The notes under the pieces are model-generated. The model was given only the letters and a program-made list of their open reading frames with translations, had not been told where the DNA came from and ran no database searches. Of a stretch of DNA of 64,000 bases, positions 1 through 10,539 are shown one piece after another. This stretch comes from Macrostomum hystrix (taxonomy: Eukaryota; Platyhelminthes; Macrostomidae): positions 3,105,501 to 3,169,500 of the forward strand of contig CATNEN010000024.1 in the NCBI GenBank assembly GCA_950097015.1, written 5' to 3'. The stretch's first letter is position 1; each line of letters begins with the position of its first letter. The position numbers and the translations under genes were made by a program.

Positions 1-1
1 G

Positions 2-1032
2 CGCGCCGTTCAGTCCTCCGGATCGAGACGATTCAGCGCCGCGGTCGACAAGGTGAACGACGATGCGATCGTTCTCGGCGGCAGCGCCATGCTAGTGCGA
101 CTGCATCGGCTGGAGAGAGAGAATAAGGCACTGAGGCGTCGGCTGGACATTCCCAAGGACTCCAGCCTGCCAGCCAGTGTCTTCTATGGTGAGAACCAAC
201 GACTAGCCTGTCCTGAGCACTGCTTAATCCTAAGCTTTCTCATCGTTTCTGCAGCTCCCTGAAACACCCACCCCAACTCGATCGCATACATTTCTACAGC
301 CACCTCACTCCCTGAAACACCCACCCCAACTCGATCGCATACATTTCTGCAGCCACCTCACTCCCTGTAACCCCCATCCCAACTCGATCGCATACAATAC
401 TGCAGCCACCTCACTCCCTGTAACACCCACCCCAACTCGATCGCATACAATTCTGCTGCCACCTCACTCCCTGTGATTACACCCACCCCAACTCGATCGC
501 ATACATTTCTACAGCCACCTCACTCCCTGTAACACCCACCCCAACTCGATCGCATACATTTCTACAGCCACCTCACTCCCTGAAACACCCACCCCAACTC
601 GATCGCATACAATTCTGCTGCCACCTCACTCCCTGTAATTACACACACCCCAACTCGATCGCATACATTTCTGCAGCCACCTCACTCCCTGTAACCCCCA
701 TCCCAACTCGATCGCATACAATACTGCAGCCACCTCACTCCCTGTAACACCCACCCCAACTCGATCGCATACAATTCTGCAGCCACCTCACTCCCTGAAA
801 CACACGCTCCGAATTAACGAAAGTGCAAAGCCTATCCTAACCCTTGTTAGCGCCTGATCCATCCTGTCTTATTATTTTTTCATCAGCTGCCAGACGCGAT
901 AGTTCTGGCCAGACCCAAGTGCCCGATGTCCGCATCGGTCATGTCGAAGCTCGTCGCCTGAATGTCGAGCGATGGACAGCGAGACACGCGCAGCTTAAGC
1001 AGCTGCTTGAAGATCGATTCGGCTGTTCCTAA
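2..1032 (+). CDS. C-terminal two exons of an unidentified coiled-coil-like protein (5' partial)
   Basis: Two exons join in phase: 2-188 (open at the window edge, donor ATG|GTGAGA) and 887-1032 (acceptor TTTTTTCATCAG, stop TAA at 1030-1032). The first exon leaves one base and the second supplies two, giving an alanine at the join. The first exon carries a charged, heptad-like stretch (LVRLHRLERENKALRRRLDI) typical of a short coiled coil. The second is basic and helix-prone (ERWTARHAQLKQLLEDRFG) and ends the protein. AATAAA lies near 1351, about 320 bases after the stop. I do not recognise the family. The gene starts upstream of the window, so length and N-terminal domains are unknown. The exon pair is well supported by phase and splice consensus; function is not. 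Confidence 0.6.
258..815. repeat. 53-bp minisatellite in intron
   Basis: About ten copies of a 53-bp unit containing CCCCAACTCGATCGCATACA and CAGCCACCTCACTCCCTG. Units differ by a few substitutions and by small insertions (GATTACA-like or AATTACA-like). The array fills most of the intron between the two exons of the first gene. Confidence 0.95.
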
Positions 1033-1855
1033 GCCGCGTTCGATGTACGAATGAACTGTCTTGTTGCGTTCAACGAGCAAATTAGAAAAGGCTCTCGTAT
1101 TTTATACTCCAGATACGCTCGAATGTCTTATGTATTTACAATTGCACAAGCAGCTCAATGCACGGCAGAAGTTGGCGTTTTGCTGTACATTTTACTTAGA
1201 CATGTACGAGCACCTTTTTAATCTTTCAATCCTTATAGCAAAGTCAGTTTATTTTAATCCTGTAGTTACCCACTTAACAAAACCATGAAGCACCTGCAGG
1301 CAGGTGTGAAGCTACAAGTCCATTTCACTAAAGCTTTTATATAGTATGGCAAATAAAAGTACAAACGCTTAAAACAACTTTAATTTCTATGCATTAATAG
1401 AAATTTAATTATGTAAACATATATATTTTCAATTATGTTGCTACAATTCACACCTAAATGACTTTCTTTAGTAGGTATATATCATATCATACTCCTAAAA
1501 TGTTTTCTAAGACTCCTCGCATAAAATATTTAATACTTTTTAAACTGTGACCTGAGATGCATTAAAGTCTTAACAAATCAGATAAAAAAGAGTTATCAAA
1601 CTATAGAATAACATTAAAAAAATTATATAGACAGTGAATTAACATTCAATAATACTGATGTAAAAAGTTACTCCTTAACACGAAAAATCACCACAGGGGG
1701 GTATTTCAAATACGCGCTGCCTACTTCACGACAGCTCCCAAACCGAATGACCGATTTTCGTGAAATTCCACCACCTGAATCAAATAATCATGTGAAACTG
1801 CTAGTGTTCTTACTTAAAGCATTCAATATGACGTTGCAATAGGTAGCCAAATTAT
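1033..1855. other. AT-rich intergenic/3' UTR interval
   Basis: Holds the probable 3' UTR of the upstream + strand gene (AATAAA near 1351) and then AT-rich sequence without a supportable ORF. Bases 1680-1780, read on the - strand, match part of an interspersed repeat also seen at 12.99-13.10 kb. Confidence 0.5.
1680..1780 (-). repeat. Fragment of interspersed repeat (copy 1)
   Basis: Read on the - strand, this segment aligns by eye with 12990-13100 on the + strand. Shared pieces include AAAATCGGTCATTCG, TTTGGGAGCT, TCGTGAAGT and TATTTGAAATAC, in the same order and spacing. Confidence 0.5.
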
Positions 1856-3012
1856 TTAGCAATTTGATGAGTCACCGTTGAACGGCTTCCACTCGGGCAA
1901 AGTGTCACGGCGTGCACAGCGGCCGTTGCACTGGAGATTGAGGTAAATGGACACTGTATTGTTGTCACCGACAATGTTCAGTAGAGAGTCCGTCTGGTTG
2001 ACTGTCGTCGAATCACGTGTGCTGCAATGCCCGCTGTTGAATTGGGAATTTCCTGCGCTACTACGCTGCTGGTCCGTCCTGGACTCGCGGCTGTAGTGGC
2101 AGCTGCAGCGGCTTGACATGCCGCTGTCAGCGCTGCCAGCGCCAATCGACTGGTTCGGCAGTCCTCGTCGTCCACCTTCCCGCCGGAATGGCACTACCTC
2201 ACCAATATTGTTGCCGTCCAATCCTGAGTCTAACGCGCCTTCTCGCTGGTTCTCCATTTTTCGCAGCTGGAAAAGGAAAATATGGAAGGAATTGATCAAC
2301 CTTGATGGCTTTTTATTGTGCTCTTTTTCAAACGTTTATTCTGTCACTAGAATGAAAAGGTACCTTCTTACTTTAGCAATGAAATGCGGTACATTATTAC
2401 AAAGCGAGCAGGTGCAAAACGTGAGGCTGGTTGTCTTAGCGCAGGAGTGTGAAAGCTGCGTACAGTGCTGCGAAAAGTGCTTAAAAACTGTTCAAAAGAA
2501 ACAAAAAGCTATATTTTTATCGCTTTTGTAATTGTGGTTTCTTAGCTCTTAAATTAGAATTTTCGTCACCAAAGTGTATATATATTTGCTACGAAAACGC
2601 AGCTTTTTGTTCCTTATAAGCGATGCGTCCTGATGAAATAGCTAGTTTTGATTTATTCGTTCTGAAACAAGGCAATCTAAGTGCGCTATTTATACTTCAT
2701 TCGATTAAATTAATAAATTATGCTTTTACTGCATTAAAACTGCATTCCGCTCCATTTCATAAATAAATGTCTTTCCCATTTAATATCTTATTGTCTATGG
2801 CAATTTTGGAAGGGAAAAAGCGCAATGTATATATGCTGATGCTACCTGTTTGTACTTTAACAAGGTGATCTCATCTCTAGAATACCCATCGTTGGACAAC
2901 TGCCACACACCAATGGGTGATCGTAATTTCAGGAGGTGAAGCAGACTCGACCTGCACAGCTCGGTCGGCAATTAAGCTGCCGCTTGATGCCACTCTAAAG
3001 CCATCGCACGGG
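1856..3012 (-). CDS. Terminal exons of an unidentified - strand gene
   Basis: Two exons fit on the - strand. Exon 3012-2886 follows acceptor ATCATTAG and ends before GTATTC. Exon 2266-1856 follows the pyrimidine-rich acceptor TTTTCCTTTTCCAG and ends at a stop. The first takes one base from an upstream codon, encodes 42 codons and ends in phase 0; the second starts in phase 0 with LRKMENQREG and runs 136 residues. The product is hydrophilic with several Cys, Ser and Asn residues and no recognised domain; the tail reads NGRCARRDTLPEWKPFNGDS. The donor GTATTC is weak. An alternative is a single-exon start at Met in KMENQREG. It lies head-to-head with the FBXO36 homologue. Family unknown. Confidence 0.45.
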
Positions 3013-3850
3013 CTAATGATTCTTTAATAAAGTTCAGTGTTCTATGCAGTTTCTAAATTGACGCCGATTTTCAAAAATTTAAAGCTGATCAGCAAAAAAG
3101 AATTAACACCGGCTTTGATGCCCAAGATCAATGCTTAGCGAAAACAATGGTTATATAGGCACAGCATTCCATCGAAGCACAGGAGAAGTGCGATGTCATC
3201 ATGGTAAACGAGTGTGCGTAAGTAGCACAGCAGGATAAATACTTTTTCCAAGTTATGTGAAAGTGCACGTTGTTGTGCTGACTTAAAACTTTTAAAGCAT
3301 AACTTCATTAGTGTTCTCAGAATTGTATTTTTATCAGAATTGTATTGTACTCATTTTTATGACCCAAACAACAAGAAGTCATATCTCCATTTCTGGGAAG
3401 CAAGTGCTCTCGCCAAAATCACGACTTTTTATTTTAACGAGAAATCCTTTATCCTTCTCTCCGCGACAGCGGAATAAATCTCTTCGCGGAATCGAGGTCA
3501 GACTGTGGCCCTTTTGTAGTGAAAGCTATATAGTTGAATGATATGATATGTAAGCTTGTTCCACTAAAAAATGCGTTGAGATAGTTTAACAAAAATATCT
3601 CAAACGATGTCTCGTACAAACTTCAAATCTATATTAAAAATTTCCTTTGGATTTTAATAAAAACTTTTTTCTGTTAGTATATTATAGTTGTCCCAACGTA
3701 GAAGAAAACCGAGTGTGTACCGAATTTGACTTATGCATTTTGTAACTTTTTAGCCAGCCAATTTTTTAATCGACGTATATGAATTGACAGTTTTTTAAAG
3801 ATTTCATAGTTTTGTTTTTAAGTTCTTTTTCTGCTGGTGTGTCATTTAAC
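3013..3850. other. Intergenic interval upstream of the F-box gene
   Basis: AT-rich, no supportable ORF. Around 3450-3510 there is a degraded - strand piece of SINE family A (TTCTCTCCGCG and CGGAATCGAGGTCAG match its internal region). The promoter of the F-box gene probably lies here, but no clear TATA element stands out. Confidence 0.4.
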
Positions 3851-6133
3851 ATGAGTAAGAAGCTGTTAACAGAAAATGACACATTGCCTGATATATGTCT
3901 TCATTTGAATGGAGTTGCTCCAGCTCCACGAAAAGATTTTTTTGACTTAAAAGTTTCATTGAAGCAGAAAAAGGTACGTGCAATACTGACCACTATATGG
4001 TATCCTACTAAGAACTATTTATGTCATTAGCTTCTTAAGATACTTTAATTTTAAGCTAGTTGTATTTTGTATTCAATTGAAAAAACTTTTTTTCTTTAAT
4101 ATTTCTTAGCTTTGAATGTTCAAGATGCCAAATTTGTGTAATATTTTTGTAGGCACAAAAAGCCTAACATGTTGGGTTCTTCTTATATGTGCTTTTATGT
4201 TTCTCCATTTTAAACATTTTGGTACACTACACAAACCTCTGTTTTGTATAAACACATAAATAGAAGACTGACTGATTGAATGCATATTTTTTAGAATAAT
4301 GATTAGGACTACTTTTAATAAGAATCAATTCATTTCATAAGTAGGCATGTTATTATTGTATTATCTTCTTTTTGCATTAAAGTTCTTGTATCAGCAACAG
4401 CTACCAAATCCATTACATTACAGTCTCATTACTTTTTTATAACAATATTGTCCTTTACTGTTTCCTTCTGTCCTTCTACATCTATTCATTTTTTATCGAT
4501 TGACTGAATCATTTGGTTCTTACAAAATGATTTTAGTAATTTTTTAGATTTCTGTAAATCAATGTGCTATGATAGCACTCATTAACAATGGTTTATTTAC
4601 ATATGTTACAACTGTTCTGTTTTTTAATACCACCAGGTGAGTCTAGTAAAGTGGACCATCACTTCGCGGCAGGAGGAAGGGAAATTTCGTCCAACTGAGG
4701 TGACAGACAAATTCGAAGATTTTCCAAGTGAAATGATGAACCGTAAGTGATTTTTTTGTTATCAATATGATTAAGTTTTTGTTTCGGAAGTAAAACAATT
4801 TTTCTGTGTCCATTTATTTTTTTTCTTTTTGACAGAGAAAGTCAAAGTAAAATAAAATGACAATTCTTACCGCAGGTTACATTCCGTATGTGTTCGGCAA
4901 AGATATTGTGAGATACATTGAAGGCCTGATCGCTGGAAATTACGATTGGCTGGTCCGACTTCCAGACGATCTGCTAGTCTATCTGCTGACCTTTTTTAAC
5001 CTGGAGGATGTTGAACGAATGTCGCACGTTTGCACCAGACTCAAAACTGTGAGCAAGCGGTTATCGTACTTGCATTAATCCGTATTGATTTTTGTGATGT
5101 GGTAAACAATGTCATGTACAAATCTGTGATTTGCAGGTGTGCACTTCGGATCCACTGTGGAAGGAACTGTTCTATTTGCACATGCCGTCCCTAGTCAGCC
5201 CCGAGGTGGACTCGCTAGCCGCCGAAAATGGTTGGAAGACCGTTTTCTATTCTAGGATCTTTGAGCGCAAGGTCAGATAATAAAAAAATATGAATAATAA
5301 TTGCAGGAAGGCAATGGCACACGTTTTGGTGACAGTAGACCCGCAGCCAGCAAAGAGACAATTCTGCCCATTTCGCTGACTCCTGAGCACACACGCACAC
5401 AGATACTGTAAGCAGGCACACACTCACACAGCTGTGTACATCTGCCCTGACTTTCTCATCTTCAGGCAGATGTACACTCTCACAGTGGCTTTGGGTTGGA
5501 CCTCAAGGGGTCCTTGGACCTTGGCGGCTGCACGCTAAATAAATTTGGCTTCGCCGCGGAATCGAGCTCAGTGACCTTGGTGCGAGAGGCAAGCGCATTG
5601 ACCGCTCTGCCACTTAACGCCTGCGCAATGTGAGAACTAAAGTAAACATCCTTTAGTTAACAAAATTTCCATTGGTGTAGAAATGGCCTCTCTCGACATA
5701 GTTAAAATTGTATCCGTTATTCCCTACACTTGAACACAATAGTAGTATTGTCTTGTCAAGGACACAGCAGATATGTTAGCCTAACCAGCTACAACCTGGC
5801 TTAACCAATGCTTAATCATGACAGCTCCGCGCCAAGCAGCTGTTGCATTCGCAGAGCAGCGAGGCCTCGACGCCCCGACTAACCTCGGCTTCGACTACTT
5901 CGCGCGACTCGCCAACACCGTCCAGGTCAGTCAGCGCAGTTGCCGCCGCGTCCCGGCGTCGACGTCGGGACGATGACGGCGATGAAAACGACTACGACGA
6001 TGATCTGCCTGAGAATGACGATGAATTCGAGGACGAGTCGCTAGTTTCCTGGCGGTTGACAAGGACGCCGGCGGAGGACGGCCAAGACAGTCGGCAGCAG
6101 GACAGGCTGGAGCTGGAGAGCGTTGTGGAATGA
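3851..6133 (+). CDS. FBXO36: F-box only protein 36 homologue
   Basis: Five exons join in phase: 3851-3973, 4637-4742, 4876-5048, 5137-5271, 5825-6133, giving 281 aa. The start is the ATG of MSKKLLTEND; the upstream in-frame extension lacks an ATG. The N-terminal block (GVAPAPRKDFFDLKVSLKQK, then VKWTITSR) corresponds to the N-terminal region of FBXO36. The F-box is at about residues 95-135 (WLVRLPDDLLVYLLTFFNLE, then MSHVCTRLK), followed by SDPLWKELF and AENGWKTVFYS, all in FBXO36 order. FBXO36 proteins are putative substrate adaptors of SCF (Skp1-Cul1-F-box) ubiquitin ligases; substrates are unknown. The last exon adds a long tail, Ser/Thr-rich and then very acidic (DDDGDENDYDDDLPENDDEF), that makes this protein longer than vertebrate FBXO36 (about 190 aa). 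Intron 4 contains a SINE. AATAAA lies near 6757. Confidence 0.9.
5295..5635 (-). mobile_element. SINE family A copy in FBXO36 intron 4
   Basis: On the - strand it begins with the tRNA-like head (TGGCAGAGCGG box A, CTCGATTCC box B) near 5630. It continues through the conserved body (CAGGGCAGATGTACACAGCT region) and ends near AATTATTATT at about 5295. It matches the unit at 13163-13545. Confidence 0.85.
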
Positions 6134-6344
6134 GCTCTTCAGGTCGGAAATGTCTGTGGCTCAGTCCTGAAACGCGACTAGGCTGTGCTGATTTGCAACA
6201 TTCACTGTTAGACGCAACACTTTTGCGCTAAAAACTGATTTTGTACAGATTATGTTCTATATTTTGATTACGTTCTAATTTTCTTCGAATACAATTTAAT
6301 TTTTTGCCGTTATCCTTGTTTGCATTATAAATAGTTTAAAATGA

Positions 6345-6595
6345 TTTGCAGGGCAGCTGTGGGCCTGACCCCTGAGCACAAAAACTCACAAAGGTGTGTA
6401 CATCTACCCTGACCCTCTCATCATGCCTTGTCACTGTGCATTGGAGGTTGGCTCTCATAGGCGCAAATTGCATGACAAGCCCCGAAGCATTCTCTCCGCG
6501 GATGCATCCCAAAATGAATGCGGATTCGAGATCAGTGACCTTGTTGCGAGAGACCAATGCGTTTCGCCGCTCCGGCTCTGATCACGTGTCCTATG
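6345..6595 (-). mobile_element. SINE family A copy, degraded
   Basis: Same order of blocks as other family A copies on the - strand: degraded head near 6590, CTCGCAACAAGGTCACTGAT, GTGTACACACC-like body, and a truncated 3' end at GGGCAGCTGTGGGCC. The middle of the 3' half is missing. Confidence 0.75.
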
Positions 6596-6599
6596 CAGC

Positions 6600-7253
6600 T
6601 CACTGCAATCCATTTTAAACTTTTAACTCTGAAATGTAATGCACAAATGAAGTGGTTTTGCTGATTGAGATTAGAAATTAAGAGAAAAGTGTTTTCATTA
6701 GGCTAGATTTTGTAATATATTTATTTCTGAAGCAAACGAAGACAAATGAGTGGATAATAAAGATTTCTGTCTAGGTGCTTCTGCTTCTACAGCCTTAGTC
6801 ACCAGTGCGCTAAAACTCCACGTATTTACGTAAGTTTCTTGCTCCGTCCATTAAATAATTATCTTTCTAGAACAAGAACTATATTTATTTTAGAATTTTA
6901 AACTTAAAGTCTTAAACTTAAAGAAACCATTTTTTCTACAATGCCTTTTCTTTGTTTTAATTATTCGTTAAATCAATAGCGCTGCAATTGTTTCTGTTCG
7001 CTTGGTCTCGAATTAAATTGACGTGCGAAAATCTACATTTTTATCTTCAATTTGTAAAATCTTGTTTGTCTTTATTTTTGTCAGAAAAAGGGACAATATA
7101 ACGAAAAATGAACACCCATTTGTTCTCGTCCAATTATCGAGCTCCGAGTATTATAAATCCTGAAGATGAGCTCATTCCTGCAGATAAACTAGTGCTAATT
7201 AGTTGCTTAATAAAGCGCAGATAATACCAACAAATCCTTGCCACCTTTTGCAG
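6600..7253. other. AT-rich intergenic interval
   Basis: Low GC, no long ORF. Contains AATAAA near 6757, the probable end of the F-box transcript. A short ATG frame at 7108 (MNTHLFSSNYRAPS) has no convincing donor and is left uncalled. It ends in the strong acceptor CCACCTTTTGCAG at 7241-7253. Confidence 0.4.
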
Positions 7254-7255
7254 AC

Positions 7256-8986
7256 ATGGAGCATTTCGACATCTCCTGCGGGGTGCCAGCCCTGCAGTGC
7301 TACTCCAATTTGGAGGCCGGCCCGCCGCCATTCGCTGTGCTCAACATGATGGTTGACGAGCAATTTAGCCGTCTCCAGCCTGGGCGACGGTCCGGATCCT
7401 CGACTGGCAGCTCCGCATCCTCTGGGACAGAGTCGAAGTCTTCCAAGACATCGAAAGCAGCGATTAGGTCGCGATCTTCTGAGGGCTCCGACGAGGAGAA
7501 ACAGTCTGTGCAGCAGCTGCGGCAGCAGCAGCTCCCGCGTCAGCCCGTACAAAAACCTGTTGGTGGCCACAATGTGACGCATAATTTTGCGTCTTTAAAA
7601 TTAAAAAATTTTGTTCAACCAAAACTACAGCAACAGCAGCAGCAGCAGCAACAGCAGCAACAGCAGCAACAGCAGCAACAGCAGCCGCAGTTGCAGCGAA
7701 GACAAAACCTGGTGCAGGAAGATCGTTCTCATGAAGAGCAAGGATCGGAGCACCAGGACAGTCTTGTCCAGGGTAGTTCTTCTGCAAAATTCGGCCTTCA
7801 AAGAGTCACTCCAAGCAGCACGACAGAGAACGCTGCGGGCAGTTATACTGACAAACGTAGCAGTTCAACCGAAGCTTTCGCGTCTTTGGCTGCCGCTTTT
7901 CATATGAATCAGAAGAACAGCAGCAAGCCAGCGCCTACCAATGCGCTAAATGCTGGCTTTGGATTTGCGGCTACAGGTGGGAACAAACCGTTGCTAGGCT
8001 TTCCCAACACCGCCTCAAATACTCAGGGTGGCTTTCTGTTTGGCCAGGGCACTTTGGCTTCCAATGAGCGCAATCGATCTGGTGCGAATTTCGGATTTGG
8101 CACTGCAACTGTGCCTGACAGAAGTGCAGCAAATGTTCACTTTGGATTTGACTCAGGCGCACCCAACTTTTGCGCTTGCTGCGCCGCACACCGCGCTCAT
8201 GAGCAGCAGCAGCAGCAACCTCTCTTCGGGCAGCAAGAGTTCCTGCTGCGCCAGTCACTCCGCCAAGCGAGCGAAATCTCGGCTCGTCTGACCGAGGCGC
8301 TCGGACGCATCGAGCAGCTCGCCGAGTCCTCGGCGACTACAAACTTTGTTGACACGGCCGGGCGTCCCAATTTTAATGCGCCGACGAACTCGTCAGATTC
8401 GACTGCTCTGTGCTCGGTGGCCGAGAGTGACATCGGCAACGCGGAGGCCAGCGCCGAGAACCGCGTCAATGCGCTGCGCCGCCTTCTGGTCCCAGTGTTT
8501 CTACCGGCTAAGGACTCCATTCTGGAGAAGAGTCTGTCCGAACTGGTCGAGTTGCAGTCTCCAAGCGGTAGCTGGCAGCCGGACAGTCTGCGCGGCATGT
8601 TAGACTCAGTTGAGCTGCGAAAGCTGTTACACAAGCGCGGCGCAGCTTCGTTGGGCTCGGCGGTTTTTTCCGACCTCGGGGCTGCCTTCGCAACCGCGAC
8701 AGTTCTGCTGGCGGCTGCGTGTAAGCTCCATGTCTGGCCACTGGAAAACGACCTGAAAACGGAGGTCGATAGCAGAGAGGAGGCCAGACTTCAGTCGACA
8801 GTATCAGTCGGCAGTATCAAGCTAGACGAGGGGGTCAGTATTCGGCGGGCCTGCGATTGGCTCATTAGCTTCGAGGCCAAGCAGCCGGACCTGCTGCAGC
8901 GGCTGGAGCTGGCCAGATCGCCGTCGGAACTGCTGAACGCCACCTTGCACTGCCTGCGCAAGCAGACCAAGCCGGGGACGAAATAG
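7256..8986 (+). CDS. FG/poly-Q protein with PARP4-like C-terminal domain
   Basis: A single open exon of 576 aa; ATG at 7256 sits two bases after a strong acceptor (TTTTGCAG at 7253). Residues 40-90 are Ser-rich. A poly-Gln tract encoded by mixed CAG/CAA lies at about residues 128-147. Residues 230-330 carry FG-type motifs (GFGFAATGG, GFLFGQG, NFGFG, PLFGQQ). The C-terminal 180 residues (SELVELQSPSGSWQPDSLRG, LLHKRGAASLG, RACDWLISFE, LQRLELARS, LLNATLHCLR) follow the order of the C-terminal region of PARP4 (vault PARP), the part known to bind major vault protein. The catalytic ART, BRCT, VIT and VWA domains of PARP4 are absent and no earlier exons are visible in the 1.1 kb upstream. It may be a free-standing gene, or the last exon of a gene whose other exons lie beyond FBXO36. 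AATAAA near 9216. Confidence 0.75.
   Translation: MEHFDISCGVPALQCYSNLEAGPPPFAVLNMMVDEQFSRLQPGRRSGSSTGSSASSGTESKSSKTSKAAIRSRSSEGSDEEKQSVQQLRQQQLPRQPVQKPVGGHNVTHNFASLKLKNFVQPKLQQQQQQQQQQQQQQQQQQQPQLQRRQNLVQEDRSHEEQGSEHQDSLVQGSSSAKFGLQRVTPSSTTENAAGSYTDKRSSSTEAFASLAAAFHMNQKNSSKPAPTNALNAGFGFAATGGNKPLLGFPNTASNTQGGFLFGQGTLASNERNRSGANFGFGTATVPDRSAANVHFGFDSGAPNFCACCAAHRAHEQQQQQPLFGQQEFLLRQSLRQASEISARLTEALGRIEQLAESSATTNFVDTAGRPNFNAPTNSSDSTALCSVAESDIGNAEASAENRVNALRRLLVPVFLPAKDSILEKSLSELVELQSPSGSWQPDSLRGMLDSVELRKLLHKRGAASLGSAVFSDLGAAFATATVLLAAACKLHVWPLENDLKTEVDSREEARLQSTVSVGSIKLDEGVSIRRACDWLISFEAKQPDLLQRLELARSPSELLNATLHCLRKQTKPGTK
7628..7686 (+). repeat. Coding CAG/CAA repeat (poly-Gln)
   Basis: Mixed CAG and CAA codons encode about 20 consecutive glutamines inside the PARP4-like gene. 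The CAA interruptions suggest selection on the amino acid rather than a pure slippage tract. Confidence 0.9.
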
Positions 8987-9669
8987 TCTCTACCGCAGCA
9001 TCAGCAGCTGCTAAAACTAACAATGCAGCTTTTCACTTTGGCTTGAAGTCAAACAATTTTATCCCGCTATTCAACCTTTTCTAATCATAACAACAGTTCG
9101 TTTTGTGAGAGACAAGCAAGCCTTTTCACATCCGTTTTTAATAGGAATTTCTATTTTTCGTTATTCAGAGCGACTTGACTCTGCTGGACTTTCAGCAAAT
9201 TGAGAGAGTTGCTTAAATAAAAACGTTAAAAACAATTTTGATTTAAAAATTGCGATAAACGAATAGTTCTTTAGTATCTTAGTTCTTTGCTTTACAGATA
9301 CTCCTTTAAGTAGTCTCTCTCTTAAAGGAACGATAGACGATTTGTAAAACCTTGCCAAACACAGTTTTTACCATTTTACGACACAGAAATGTTCTCATAT
9401 GCGTCTAAACTAATTAGCACAAATTACTATTTCTTTTGTTTTATCAGAGTATAGCAGCGACAGAGCTTTAACTGCACTTTCTCACGACATGAAACCTTTT
9501 ATTACTAGACTATGATATGTTTTTCATTTAATGTTTTATCAGCAATGTAACAATAAACTTCGATAACAGTTTAACTAGCTGTGATTTTTTTCGAGCGAAT
9601 ATAAAATTATGAAATATATTCAGACTTGATAAGGAGATTTTTTATTGCAATCCTACAATTCAAAATAAA
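8987..9669. other. 3' UTR and intergenic interval
   Basis: 3' UTR of the PARP4-like gene (AATAAA near 9216), then AT-rich sequence. It ends where the converging - strand transcript would terminate (AATAAA on the - strand near 9690). No other gene is visible. Confidence 0.4.
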
Positions 9670-10439
9670 TCAAAACTTTCTTTTTTTTATTTTATCAAAT
9701 CTAATGCATTTTATACTACTTAGAAGTAAGCTACCCAAGCTAAGCCTACTGTTCACTGGGAGATTAAGTAAAAAAGCCATTGGTGTAACTAATTGAGTAG
9801 ATTTTAAATCCAGTTCGTCAATTCCATGCGTCATCCCTTTTTGCTTATCGCTCTTTATCTCCATCTTAATCTTAATATTGACAGAGGGACTGCGTGAGAA
9901 ATGACACATGAGAAATGACACGTGAGAAATAGCCACCAGCGTTTGCGATTCTGTGCAACACAGCGAATCCAATGAGTTAGTCAAACGGTCATCATGTTAC
10001 AATTTAAGTGTATTTTTAGCTCGTTTGAGTTCGCTTAAAGTTTTGTCCCAATCGTTGTGCTGGTCTGTATCTTACAATCACTGTACTTAACAGCCGTTCC
10101 TGACACAGTGCCACGACTTCCCGACTCTGCGCTTTCCGAATCTGCGGGTTGGTGTGGTGGTGACGAATGAAAACGAGTCACGAGACAAACACGCTGCGGC
10201 TATTTTTAGAACAGCTAAATTCTAATGAGATTGCCAACCTGGGTCGCAGCACCAGCTGCATGTAGCTGCGCAGGTGCTTCATGTAGCTCCGAAGGCGTTC
10301 AGAGTCCTTCGGTCGGCTGCCGGGAGGGCTGGCCAGAAGCAGGAGTTCCTCGTCAAGCAGCTCGGACAGGCCGTCGTCGGCAATGGATAGATACGGTTCC
10401 GGTTCGGCGATTAGCAGCGATTGGCGTCTTTTGGGTTGG
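9670..10439 (-). CDS. Candidate terminal exons of an unidentified - strand gene
   Basis: Exon 10439-10239 on the - strand is bounded by CGACCCAG| and |GTTGGC and reads SLLIAEPEPYLSIADDG, then SELLDEELLLLASPPGSR and RSYMKHLRSYMQLVLRP: acidic/Leu-rich and clearly protein-like. It leaves two bases. A possible last exon 9889-9670 follows acceptor CATTTCTCACGCAG, supplies one base (giving Ser) and stays open to a stop; an AATAAA follows. The last exon's composition (Lys- and Leu-rich, AT-rich codons) looks less coding, so the true 3' end may differ. No family recognised. Upstream exons would lie beyond the 21-bp array at 10.5-11.85 kb. Confidence 0.45.
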
Positions 10440-10539
10440 CTGGGTCGATTGCTCGACTAGCGACGAAAATGAGCAATCAGTTTTATCATGTCATGGTGGT
10501 TCCTTGGGTCAGAAAAAAACACCCCAAGAATTCGACGGA

